Positions 23,662 to 31,919 of a DNA stretch of 64,000 bases are shown in pieces. Within the stretch, counting starts at the first letter, position 1, and every line of letters begins with the position of its first letter. This DNA comes from Chthonomonas sp. UBA2785 (GTDB lineage: Bacteria; Armatimonadota; Fimbriimonadia; Fimbriimonadales; Fimbriimonadaceae), in assembly GCA_002352215.1 (NCBI GenBank), contig DEIB01000026.1, positions 65,313 through 129,312 of the forward strand, written 5' to 3'. The notes under the pieces are model-generated. The model worked only from the letters and a program-made list of their open reading frames with translations. It was not told the DNA's origin and did not search any database. The position numbers were made by a program, and so were the translations under genes.

Positions 23662-24384
23662 TCACTCGGGTCGGCGGGCCACCGCCACCACGCTGCTCCC
23701 CCACGGCCAGCGCACGGTCCGCAGGGCGCGCCCCTCCGCCGCCATTAGCGCCACCAGTGCCCGGTTCAGGCCGCCCGGCACTGGGGGCAGGCTCGCCCGC
23801 GCCGGTCCTCGCCGAAACTTGCCCACCAGCCGCTCCGCCAGCACCAGCGGGAACAGCCAAAACACCGAATACGACACCAGCACCGGCTCCAGCCCCGCCG
23901 CCTCCAACTGCCGCCGCACCGAGCGCCGCGTGTGCCGCCGAAAATGGTGCAGCGCCACGTCGTGCGGCCCCCACAGCCACTTGTAGGCGGGCACGCTCAG
24001 CACCAGCACGCCCCCCGGTTGCAGAACCCGGGCCGCCTCGGCAAACGCCGCCGTATCGTCCTCAATGTGCTCAAAAATGTCCAGTGCCACCACCCCGGCC
24101 ACGCTCGCATCGCGCACCGGCAGCTTGGCCCCATCGGCCTGGATCAAGCGGGTGAGCCCGCGCCCCTGGGCGTGCCGCAAGGCCAGGTGGGTGAAGTCCA
24201 GTCCCACCACTTCGGTTTCGCGGCTCAGTTCCTGGGCCACCGCGCCGGTGCCGCACCCCACGTCCAGCACCAGACCCCGGGGGGCGTGGCGTCGCCAGAG
24301 TTCAATGCAGAGGGTGCGCCGCGCCACAAACCACCAGTAGTGGTCCTCCAGGCGGCGCATCTTTTCGTATTCTTCGGGATTCAC
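23662..24384 (-). CDS. Class I SAM-dependent methyltransferase
   Basis: A 240-residue methyltransferase with motif I VLDVGCGTGAVAQEL (residues 39-53), motif II VVGLDFT, a later ALDIFEHIEDD segment and a VLQPGGVLVLSVPAY motif. The N-terminal EDHYWWFVARRTL is typical of methyltransferases that sit beside glycosyltransferases in surface polysaccharide or lipid loci. The C-terminal hydrophobic stretch SVFWLFPLVLAERLVG may contact the membrane. The start ATG overlaps the glycosyltransferase stop (ATGA), so the pair is co-translated. Substrate unknown. Confidence 0.85.
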   Translation of the reverse strand: MNPEEYEKMRRLEDHYWWFVARRTLCIELWRRHAPRGLVLDVGCGTGAVAQELSRETEVVGLDFTHLALRHAQGRGLTRLIQADGAKLPVRDASVAGVVALDIFEHIEDDTAAFAEAARVLQPGGVLVLSVPAYKWLWGPHDVALHHFRRHTRRSVRRQLEAAGLEPVLVSYSVFWLFPLVLAERLVGKFRRGPARASLPPVPGGLNRALVALMAAEGRALRTVRWPWGSSVVAVARRPE

Positions 24385-25127
24385 TGCCCCCTCGTCCGGG
24401 GGGAAATTCGCCGCGCCCGCCCCGCCAGGCGCAGCAGCATCAGTTCGCGCAGCATCCGCACGCCGTCGCGCAGCAGGTTCACCTTGCTGCCTTCCTTGTG
24501 CTGCCAGCGGATCGGCACTTCGGCGATGTTGTAGCCCAGGTCGCGGGCAATCATTAGCACCTCAAAATCGAACCCGAAGCCGTCAATTTTGCTCCGCGAG
24601 AAGATGTCGCGGGCCACATCCTGCCGGTAGAGCTTAAACCCGCACTGGGTGTCCGCAATCCCCTTGATGCCCAGGGTGCGCACGGCCAGATTAAAGGCTC
24701 GCCCCATCATCTCGCGGTACCAGGGTTGCCGCACTTCCAGTTCGCTCTCCTTTAGCGGGCGGCTGCCAATGGCAATGGGGGTGGCTTCGCCCACGAGGGG
24801 CCACAGCTTGTCCAGTTCTTCGATGGGGGTGGCCAGGTCGGCGTCGCTCATCAGCAGCCACTCGGCGTCAATTTCCAGCATGCCCCGCCGCACGGCCGCG
24901 CCTTTGCCCTGGTTCTGCTCACAGTCCAGCAGGTGCACCAGCGGTTCGCTTTCGGCCACGCATTTCACCAGCTTGGCGGTGTCGTCGGCGCTCCCGTCGT
25001 TCACCACCCAGATCTCGGTGTCGAAATCCAGGGTACGCGCGTATTCCGCGATGCGGGCAAGGGTAGGCCCGAGTCGCTCTTGCTCGTTGTAAGCGGGAAT
25101 GATGATCGCGAGGTGAGGACGCGGCAA
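24381..25127 (-). CDS. Family 2 glycosyltransferase, ALG5-like
   Basis: A 248-residue GT2 enzyme: LAIIIPAYNEQERLGPTL at the N-terminus, VVNDGSADDTAKL, NQGKGAAVRRGML, the metal-binding SDADLATPIEEL, and ADTQCGFKLYRQDVARDIF. These match the dolichyl/polyprenyl-phosphate glucosyltransferase subgroup, which loads sugar onto a lipid carrier at the inner face of the membrane. A TTG start at 25127 is forced by an in-frame stop a few codons upstream and the absence of ATG or GTG before the first conserved strand. TATCCT lies 9 nt before it. It is coupled to the methyltransferase. Confidence 0.85.
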   Translation of the reverse strand: MPRPHLAIIIPAYNEQERLGPTLARIAEYARTLDFDTEIWVVNDGSADDTAKLVKCVAESEPLVHLLDCEQNQGKGAAVRRGMLEIDAEWLLMSDADLATPIEELDKLWPLVGEATPIAIGSRPLKESELEVRQPWYREMMGRAFNLAVRTLGIKGIADTQCGFKLYRQDVARDIFSRSKIDGFGFDFEVLMIARDLGYNIAEVPIRWQHKEGSKVNLLRDGVRMLRELMLLRLAGRARRISPRTRGQ

Positions 25128-25151
25128 GCGGACCCGAGGATACCAGCCCGG

Positions 25152-25964
25152 TTAGGGATTCGCGGCCCCGGTGCCCGAAACCCCGTTCGCCACGCCGTCT
25201 GTCTGGTTGCGGGCCAGCCGCTGCAGGTGCGCCCGGAACTTGTCATCCAGCGGACTCTTCTCCTCCACGATGAAGAGGTTATTGAGCCGCCGCGAGGTGC
25301 TAATCAGGTAGCGGTCCTTAGCGTAAAGCATGGTGCTGCCCCCGCCATCCAGGGCTACGGCGTTCGTCACGCCCAGTGCGGTCATCTGTCGGCCGAGGGT
25401 GGAAAGCGTCACCGAACTCCGGGTCGCCATCATCACCAGTTTGCCGCCGGGGGTGGTGCCCACGGCCGTACGGGCCGCCGATCCCCAAATGCTGCGATCG
25501 CGGAATCCCTGCGTCCACGGCTTGGGGTCCACCACGCCTTCGCGCACAATGCGCACCCCGGCGCGCAGGCCGTAGCGGTAGGGGAACCAGTCTTGCCAGC
25601 CCCGCACTTCGGTGTCAAAAATGTGCACCCGGCCGTACCAGTCCACGCCAATCGCGCTACCCCGGGCGCCATCCGCCACCACATCGCCGTCAATCACCAC
25701 TTCGCCCACGGGGCGGCCATTTTCCCAGGCGAAAAAGGTGCCCGTGATGGCGGCGGCGGGGGGCTCGGGGCCGAGCAGTTCGCGCACGCTCACCAGCCGT
25801 TCGTCCAGCACCACGCGCGGGGCGTAGTCGCCCTTGGTCATATCGAACACCACGACCTGGAAGGAACCAACGCTACGGATTTCGGGCGCACTAAGTCCCA
25901 ATGCGGCCGCACTCGTCAGGGTGAGCAGGGCAAACCATCTTTTTACGCGTGTTTCCTTAGTCAT
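25152..25964 (-). CDS. Phosphodiester glycosidase (NAGPA-type) domain protein, exported
   Basis: A 270-residue protein with an N-terminal signal peptide (RWFALLTLTSAAALGLSA) followed by a NAGPA domain: AITGTFFAWENGRPVGEVV, RTAVGTTPGGKLVMMATR and the hallmark NAVALDGGGSTMLY near residue 220. The domain is known from the enzyme that uncovers mannose-6-phosphate; bacterial members act on sugars or phosphodiesters in the envelope, exact substrate unknown. ATG 25964 is 8 nt after TAAAAT. The gap to the respiratory operon (25979-26139) holds no gene. Confidence 0.85.
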   Translation of the reverse strand: MTKETRVKRWFALLTLTSAAALGLSAPEIRSVGSFQVVVFDMTKGDYAPRVVLDERLVSVRELLGPEPPAAAITGTFFAWENGRPVGEVVIDGDVVADGARGSAIGVDWYGRVHIFDTEVRGWQDWFPYRYGLRAGVRIVREGVVDPKPWTQGFRDRSIWGSAARTAVGTTPGGKLVMMATRSSVTLSTLGRQMTALGVTNAVALDGGGSTMLYAKDRYLISTSRRLNNLFIVEEKSPLDDKFRAHLQRLARNQTDGVANGVSGTGAANP

Positions 25965-25972
25965 GTTGCGGC

Positions 25973-25978
25973 ATTTTA
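25973..25978 (-). promoter_or_regulatory. -10 box TAAAAT of a leaderless promoter
   Basis: TAAAAT followed by 8 nt and ATG 25964. Confidence 0.5.
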
Positions 25979-26110
25979 GCCAAGCCCGAGGCTAGAAAGG
26001 CACTCAAATGCAACAAGCGGGGCCTCTTAGGTTCAATATTGGATAATTTTGTGTAGTTTTCCCGCTTTCACAAAACGCTGGCAGAAGTCCCCTTGGACCT
26101 CGTTTTAACA

Positions 26111-26140
26111 TTGACAGAAGGGGGTCCACTCGTTCATCCT
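26111..26140 (+). promoter_or_regulatory. Candidate promoter of the respiratory operon
   Basis: TTGACA (26111-26116) and a weak CATCCT (26135-26140) are 18 bp apart, just before the first TTG codons of ctaA-ctaB. The region 26005-26100 is AT-rich for this genome and may hold further control sites; nothing clearer is visible. Confidence 0.35.
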
Positions 26141-27999
26141 TGGGCTTGGAGACGGATTTCCCACCTGTGACGCGCGCCGACTTTCGACCATGGATGAGAC
26201 TGAGCCTCGTATACGCGGCGCTGGTCATCCTTTTTGGCGCATGGGTGCGGGCCTCGCTTTCCGGGGATGGATGCGGGGTTTCTTGGCCGAACTGCGGCGG
26301 GGCCATCCTGCCCGATACGTCGAATGTCAAGACTCTCATTGAGTTAACGCACCGGGTCACCTCTGGGTTACTTGGTCTCCTTCTGGGTGGTCTCTGGATT
26401 GCCGCCCGCCGGGCGGAGCCGAAGGGTTCGCCCATGCGCCGGGCCATTGGGTTCTCGGTGCTGGCGTGTGTCATCAGCGCGCTCATCGGGGCGGTGCTGG
26501 TGCGCCAAGGGCTGGTGGTGCACGATAAGTCGCTGGCGCGGGCGATCTTTATGCCCGTCCACCTGGTCAACAACTACTTCTTGATGGGGGCGCTGGTGCT
26601 GGCCGATTGGTACAGCCGGGGTGGTGCGCCGCTCCGCCGGCCGGACCGCGGGCCGCTCATGCTGCTCCTGGCCAGTGGCGTTTCCCAACTCGTTCTCGGC
26701 ATCACCGGTGCCATCAGCGCCATGGGCAAGACGGCGTACGGGCCGGAACTCCAGGCTGCCCAGACGCTTTCCGACCGCCTGAACATGCACATCGGCGCAG
26801 CCGCCAGCCCTATCCTTAAGGGTGGCGTGGCGCACCCGCTGCTGGCGACCTCGCTCTTCGCCCTTATGCTCTGGGCGGGTAATCAACTTTCCAAGTCGCG
26901 TCCGGAACCGGGCGTGCAGCAGTGGAGCCGCTACCTTTCCATCGGGCTCACCGCCCAAATGATCTTCGGCCTGGCCAACCTCCTGATGAGCGCTCCGGCC
27001 TGGATGCAGATGGGCCACCTCTTGTTGGCCTTGGTCACCTGGGTGAGCTTCGTCAAGATGGGCGCCTACACGCTGGCCTATCCGGAATACACGCCCAGCA
27101 CCGAGGATCCCTTCGCGGGCCTCACGCCGCGCGAGCGACTTTCCGCGCAGATTCGGGCTTATGTGGCCCTCACCAAGCCCCGCGTCATCTCGCTGTTGCT
27201 GTTCACCACCGTGGCGGCGATGGTGATGGCGAACCAGGGCTGGCCTCCGTTCCTCATGACGATCTGTGTGGCCCTGGGCGGCTACATGATGGCCGGTGCC
27301 GCGAACACGATCAACATGATCGTGGAGCGCGACCTTGATGTGGCGATGGAACGCACCGCCAGCCGCCCGACGGTCACGCACTACGTATCCTCCGGCAACG
27401 CCTTCTTGTTCGCCTTGGCGCTCACGGTCATCTCCTTCGGGATGATTACCGCTGTCTCCAACGTGCTGGCCGCGCTGCTGGCCTTCGCCGGGCTGCTGTT
27501 CTACGTCTTTATCTATACGCTCCTCCTGAAGCGCCGCACCTGGCAGAACATTGTCATCGGGGGCGCGGCGGGGGCCTTCCCGCCTCTGGTGGGTTGGGCG
27601 GCCGTGACGGGCGACCTCAACTGGTTCGCCTGGCTTCTCTTTGCCGTCGTGTTCCTCTGGACGCCGGTGCACTTCTGGGCGCTGGCCATCCTCATCAAGG
27701 ACGACTACGCGAAGGCTGGGGTGCCGATGCTCCCTGTGGTACACGGCGAGCACGTGACGGCGGTCCAGATCGTCATTTACGCCATTCTCACGGCCGTGGT
27801 CAGTATCATTCCGCTGGCCGGCAACGGATTCAACTCCATCACCCTTGGGCTGGTGGTTCTTCTCAACGTCGGGCTCCTGGCCCAAAGCATGGGTCTGCTT
27901 CGCAGCACGACCCGGCCGAAAGCCAAGTCCCTTTTCAAGTATTCGATGGTTTATCTCGCCCTGTTCTTCCTCGTCGTAGCGGTGGATCGGGCAATCTAG
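26140..27999 (+). CDS. Fused heme A synthase and heme O synthase (CtaA-CtaB)
   Basis: A 619-residue membrane protein made of two enzymes. Residues about 15-310 are heme A synthase (CtaA/COX15): first helix LVYAALVILFGAWVRASLSG, the CX6C pair in GCGVSWPNCGG, and ligand-like histidines in LIELTHRVTSGL and MPVHLVNNYF. Residues about 335-619 are protoheme IX farnesyltransferase (CtaB/COX10): AYVALTKPRVISLLLFTT, the prenyl-binding NMIVERDLDVAMERTASRP, and the second Asp-rich region near HFWALAILIKDDYAKAGVP. Heme B is farnesylated to heme O and then oxidised to heme A for the oxidase encoded downstream. Start is uncertain: TTG 26140, TTG 26146 or GTG 26167 are possible and no ATG precedes the first helix. 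Confidence 0.92.
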   Translation: MGLETDFPPVTRADFRPWMRLSLVYAALVILFGAWVRASLSGDGCGVSWPNCGGAILPDTSNVKTLIELTHRVTSGLLGLLLGGLWIAARRAEPKGSPMRRAIGFSVLACVISALIGAVLVRQGLVVHDKSLARAIFMPVHLVNNYFLMGALVLADWYSRGGAPLRRPDRGPLMLLLASGVSQLVLGITGAISAMGKTAYGPELQAAQTLSDRLNMHIGAAASPILKGGVAHPLLATSLFALMLWAGNQLSKSRPEPGVQQWSRYLSIGLTAQMIFGLANLLMSAPAWMQMGHLLLALVTWVSFVKMGAYTLAYPEYTPSTEDPFAGLTPRERLSAQIRAYVALTKPRVISLLLFTTVAAMVMANQGWPPFLMTICVALGGYMMAGAANTINMIVERDLDVAMERTASRPTVTHYVSSGNAFLFALALTVISFGMITAVSNVLAALLAFAGLLFYVFIYTLLLKRRTWQNIVIGGAAGAFPPLVGWAAVTGDLNWFAWLLFAVVFLWTPVHFWALAILIKDDYAKAGVPMLPVVHGEHVTAVQIVIYAILTAVVSIIPLAGNGFNSITLGLVVLLNVGLLAQSMGLLRSTTRPKAKSLFKYSMVYLALFFLVVAVDRAI

Positions 28000-28023
28000 G
28001 AGCAATTATTTAGAGCAGCAACT

Positions 28024-28767
28024 ATGGCGCAAATCTTTGGACCCGCGGCAAACTCAATTGCAACTGCCAGCCTCTTCGCGCTGGCAGGCGTGCCGTTTCT
28101 TATGGTGGGCGTGAGCGAGATCACTCGATCTCCCGCGAACACGAAGGTAACGGTGCCCCTCAATCAGCCGGCCCCTTTCAGCCACAAGCACCACGCTAAG
28201 GAACTTGGGATTGACTGCCGTTTCTGCCACACCAGCGTCGAGAAGTCGGCCAGCGCAGGCATTCCGAGTACCGAGGTCTGTATGACGTGCCACAGCCAGA
28301 TCTGGACGAACAGCCCGATGATTGAGCCCATCCGCTCCAGCTGGGCCACCAATACGCCGGTGGAATGGAACCTGGTCAACCGCGCGCCGGACTTTGTCTA
28401 CTTCAACCACGCCATCCACATTGCCCGGGGCATCTCTTGTAACACCTGCCACGGTCAGGTGCACGAGATGGAGATCACCTGGAAGGGCCAAGCGTTCCAC
28501 ATGGTCTGGTGTCTGGAATGCCACCAGAACCCCGAGAAGTTTATGACCCACGTTTCGCCGGAGCTGAATCTGTCTCCGCGCGAGCAAGTCTTTGAGGTCT
28601 ACCGCAAGATCTCGGCCGGCGAAGTGCTGACCGGGGCGGAAGAGAAGCTGGTGAGCGGCTTGCCCCAGCGTGTTCCCAAGGACAAGATTCACGAAGGCGT
28701 GCGCTTGGTCGAAGAGCGCAAGATCAACAAATCGCAGCTAAAGGACTGCTACATCTGTCACCGCTAA
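28024..28767 (+). CDS. actA: Alternative complex III pentaheme cytochrome c subunit ActA
   Basis: A 247-residue protein with one N-terminal membrane anchor (residues about 12-32) and five CXXCH heme sites: CRFCH, CMTCH, CNTCH, CLECH and CYICH, plus extra histidines (FSHKHH, YFNHAIH) as distal ligands. It is the electron-transfer subunit of the quinol:cytochrome c oxidoreductase called alternative complex III and faces the periplasm. It is the first act gene, 24 nt after ctaA-ctaB, and its TAA shares a base with the next ATG (TAATG). Confidence 0.93.
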   Translation: MAQIFGPAANSIATASLFALAGVPFLMVGVSEITRSPANTKVTVPLNQPAPFSHKHHAKELGIDCRFCHTSVEKSASAGIPSTEVCMTCHSQIWTNSPMIEPIRSSWATNTPVEWNLVNRAPDFVYFNHAIHIARGISCNTCHGQVHEMEITWKGQAFHMVWCLECHQNPEKFMTHVSPELNLSPREQVFEVYRKISAGEVLTGAEEKLVSGLPQRVPKDKIHEGVRLVEERKINKSQLKDCYICHR

Positions 28768-31700
28768 TGGGCCACGAACCGAAGAACGAAGAACAACCGA
28801 CCGCGCCGTCCCGCTTCTATAAGGGGCCGGCCGATCATCAAGGTGAACCTGAAGCCCGCGTATGGCAGGGGGATGAGTTCCCGCATCGCAAGTCCATTAC
28901 TGAGATTGACCGACGCAATGTGCTCAAGCTGATGGGGGGCGCCATGGCCATGGCCGGCCTCGCCGGTTCGGGCTGTCGCTCGCTCATCATGCCGCAGGAA
29001 AAGATCATCGGCTACGTGCAGGCCCCCGAGAACCGCGTGTCCGGGATCAGCAAGCACTACGCCACCACCGCCTGCATTGCTGGTGAAGTGGTCGGCATGC
29101 TGGTGCGCAGCCACGAAGGCCGCCCGGTGAAGCTGGAAGGCAATCCCAAGCACCCCGCCAGCCTCGGCGGACTGAGTGCGACCCAACTTGCCAGCATCCA
29201 TGGCCTCTACGATCCCGACCGCCTGGCCGGGGTGCAATACAAGGGCGACCTGGACAACTGGCCGAACTTCCTCAAGAACATCCGCGAATCGCTGAAGCAA
29301 GGCGGCGTCGCGATTCTTACGCCGAATGTGACCTCGCCGGCCTTGGCGAAGTCCATCGAAGACTTCAAGGCCAGCCACCCGAACGCCACTTGGTACCAAT
29401 GGGAAGCCTGCCATCACGATCTCGTGCGTGAAGCGGGCGTCATGGCCACCGGCACCAATGCGTTGCCGGTCTACGACTTCAGCAACGCCGACGTGGTCGT
29501 CAGCATTGACTGCGACGTCTTCCATGAACTTCCCGGCAGCGTCGCCCACGCCCGGGCGATTGCCGGCAAGCGCAACCCGGATAGCGGCACGATGAGCCGC
29601 CTTTACGCCTTTGAAAGCGCGCCGACGACCTTCGGGGCGTTGGCTGACCACCGCTCACCCGTACGCGCTTCGCAGATGGGTGCGCTGGTGCGCGCCATTG
29701 GCGCCAAGCTGGGCGTGCCGGGCGCTACGGCCCCCGGGGCCGCTGGGGTGGATGCCCAACTGGTGGACGCCATGGTGCGTGACCTCCAAGCCAACCGAGG
29801 CCGCAGCCTGATCGTGGCCGGTGGGCACTTGCCGTCGGCAGTCCAAGCGGCGGTTTATGCGCTCAACGAAGCTCTGGGCAACCTGGGTACGGCTCTCCGC
29901 CTCCGCCCGGTGCCGGAATGGTCCACGCACAACGGCGAAAGCATCCGGGGCCTGGCCGAGGCGATCAAGGCGAACAAGGTTCACACCTTGCTTATTCTGG
30001 GTTCCAACCCGGTTTACGATGCCCCGGCCGATCTGGACTTTGGCAGCCTCATCGGTACGGTGCCGGTGACGGCGCAACTCAGCCTCTACGATGACGAAAC
30101 CGGTGAGAAGTGCCAGTGGCAACTGCCGGAATCGCATTACCTGGAAGCCTGGGGCGACCACGTAGCCTTCGATGGCACGATGGGCATCCAGCAGCCGCTC
30201 ATCAAGCCGCTCTACGAAACCCGCTCCGCGCTCCAATTGATGGAGGCGCTAAACAACCGCACCCAAGACGACCTGGAAACGATTTCGAAGTTCCACCAGT
30301 TGGACCCGAACAGCGAAACCTGGCGGTCGGTCCTGGCCAGTGGGGTCATGGTTTCCGTTGAAACCAAGGAAGCTCCGGCGGCACTCAAGCCGAATTTGAT
30401 GGCGGCCATCCCTGAGCCGACGACGAAGGGTATCGAGCTTCGGTTCGCCCCGGACTCGGCCATTCATGACGGCGCCTTCGCCAACAACGCTTGGCTGCAG
30501 GAATTGCCCCGCCCCCTGACGAATCTCACCTGGGATAACGCGGTGGAAATGGGCCACAAGCTGGCCTCGCAACTGGGAGTGGCTGGTCCGTACAAGCACC
30601 TCGGTCTGATCCCTGGTGCTGGCCCCGCTCCAATGGTGAAGCTGACGGTGGGTGGTAAGTCCATCGAGATGCCGGTCTACGTGAACCTCGGCATGGCCGA
30701 CGACACGGTGGTGGTCCGCATGGGCTACGGCCGCACTCGCGTGGGCAAGGTCGGCAACAAGGGCGACGACCACTGGCACGGCGGCGGCTTCAACGTCTAC
30801 CCGCTTCGCTCCAGCCAAACCCCGTGGATTGTGGGTGATGTGGTGCTGGAGAAGACGAACGGTGGCTACGAACTCGCCAACACGCAGTTCCACAACACGC
30901 TCGAAGTCGAAGAAATCGACCGAGATCGCGACGTGATCCGCCACGCCAATCTGGCCGACTTCAAGGCCAACCCGATGATCTTTGCCAGCAAGGGTCACGG
31001 CGGCGGCCATGAAAAGGAGCACGGCGAAGATAGCCTGCACAATGGCGTGGAAGGACAAGGTGGCCACACCGATGCCCACTCGGAAGGCGCAGCCGAAGTC
31101 AACACCGGCGGCACCGATGCGGGCGGCGACGGCAAGGACCTGAACCTCTACGACGGCTCCGACTACAAGGACCTGTACGCCCAAAACATGCAATGGGCGA
31201 TGACGGTGGACCTCAACCTCTGCACCGGCTGCAACGCCTGTGTGGTGGCGTGCCAAAGCGAAAACAACATCCCCACGGTAGGCAAGCGCGAAGTGATGCG
31301 CGGCCGTGAAATGCACTGGATCCGCATTGACCGGTACTACAAGGGGAACGGCAATAGCCTGAACTACGACAACCCGCCGATCTACTTCCAGCCTCTCGCC
31401 TGCGTGCAGTGCGAGCAAGCCCCGTGCGAACCGGTCTGCCCGGTGGCGGCCACGGTGCACAGCAGCGAAGGCCTGAACCAGATGGTCTACAACCGCTGCG
31501 TGGGTACCCGCTACTGCAGCAACAACTGCCCCTACAAGGTGCGGCGGTTCAACTTCTTGCACTTCACCAAGCCCGTGCACGACCTGCCGGTGCTGAAGCT
31601 GCTCCAGAACCCCGACGTCACGGTCCGTACCCGCGGTGTGATGGAAAAGTGCACCTACTGCGTCCAGCGCATCAACGAAAAGCGCATCAACGCGAAGGTC

Positions 31701-31919
31701 GAGGGCAAGGAAGTCAAGGACGGCGAGATCGTGACGGCGTGCCAGCAAGCATGCCCCGCGCAGGCCATCGTCTTCGGCAACATGAGCGACAAGAACTCGG
31801 CGGTGAGCAAATCTCGCGCCAGCAAGCGCAACTACATCCTGCTGGAGGTCACGAACACGCGGCCCCGCACGACGTATCTCGGACGCGTCCACAACCCGAA
31901 CCCTGAGGTGAAGGCCTAA
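28767..31919 (+). CDS. actB: Alternative complex III iron-sulfur/molybdopterin-like subunit ActB
   Basis: A 1050-residue fusion typical of ActB. The N-terminus has a Tat-like signal DRRNVLKLMGGAMAMAGL. Residues about 75-740 are a molybdopterin-oxidoreductase-like domain that in this complex normally lacks cofactor. Residues about 740-775 form a His-rich insert (KGHGGGHEKEHGEDSLH). The C-terminal ferredoxin-like part carries cysteine clusters CTGCNACVVACQ, CVQCEQAPCEPVCP, CVGTRYCSNNCP and CTYC with CQQACP, enough for four Fe-S clusters. It passes electrons from the quinol site towards the heme subunits. TAATG overlaps join it to actA and actC. Confidence 0.93.
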   Translation: MGHEPKNEEQPTAPSRFYKGPADHQGEPEARVWQGDEFPHRKSITEIDRRNVLKLMGGAMAMAGLAGSGCRSLIMPQEKIIGYVQAPENRVSGISKHYATTACIAGEVVGMLVRSHEGRPVKLEGNPKHPASLGGLSATQLASIHGLYDPDRLAGVQYKGDLDNWPNFLKNIRESLKQGGVAILTPNVTSPALAKSIEDFKASHPNATWYQWEACHHDLVREAGVMATGTNALPVYDFSNADVVVSIDCDVFHELPGSVAHARAIAGKRNPDSGTMSRLYAFESAPTTFGALADHRSPVRASQMGALVRAIGAKLGVPGATAPGAAGVDAQLVDAMVRDLQANRGRSLIVAGGHLPSAVQAAVYALNEALGNLGTALRLRPVPEWSTHNGESIRGLAEAIKANKVHTLLILGSNPVYDAPADLDFGSLIGTVPVTAQLSLYDDETGEKCQWQLPESHYLEAWGDHVAFDGTMGIQQPLIKPLYETRSALQLMEALNNRTQDDLETISKFHQLDPNSETWRSVLASGVMVSVETKEAPAALKPNLMAAIPEPTTKGIELRFAPDSAIHDGAFANNAWLQELPRPLTNLTWDNAVEMGHKLASQLGVAGPYKHLGLIPGAGPAPMVKLTVGGKSIEMPVYVNLGMADDTVVVRMGYGRTRVGKVGNKGDDHWHGGGFNVYPLRSSQTPWIVGDVVLEKTNGGYELANTQFHNTLEVEEIDRDRDVIRHANLADFKANPMIFASKGHGGGHEKEHGEDSLHNGVEGQGGHTDAHSEGAAEVNTGGTDAGGDGKDLNLYDGSDYKDLYAQNMQWAMTVDLNLCTGCNACVVACQSENNIPTVGKREVMRGREMHWIRIDRYYKGNGNSLNYDNPPIYFQPLACVQCEQAPCEPVCPVAATVHSSEGLNQMVYNRCVGTRYCSNNCPYKVRRFNFLHFTKPVHDLPVLKLLQNPDVTVRTRGVMEKCTYCVQRINEKRINAKVEGKEVKDGEIVTACQQACPAQAIVFGNMSDKNSAVSKSRASKRNYILLEVTNTRPRTTYLGRVHNPNPEVKA

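Noticed and set aside
26368..28005. 545-codon open frame on the minus strand across ctaA-ctaB
   Set aside because: Rich in Arg, His, Glu and Gln with no domain; a mirror of hydrophobic codons of the real membrane protein gene.
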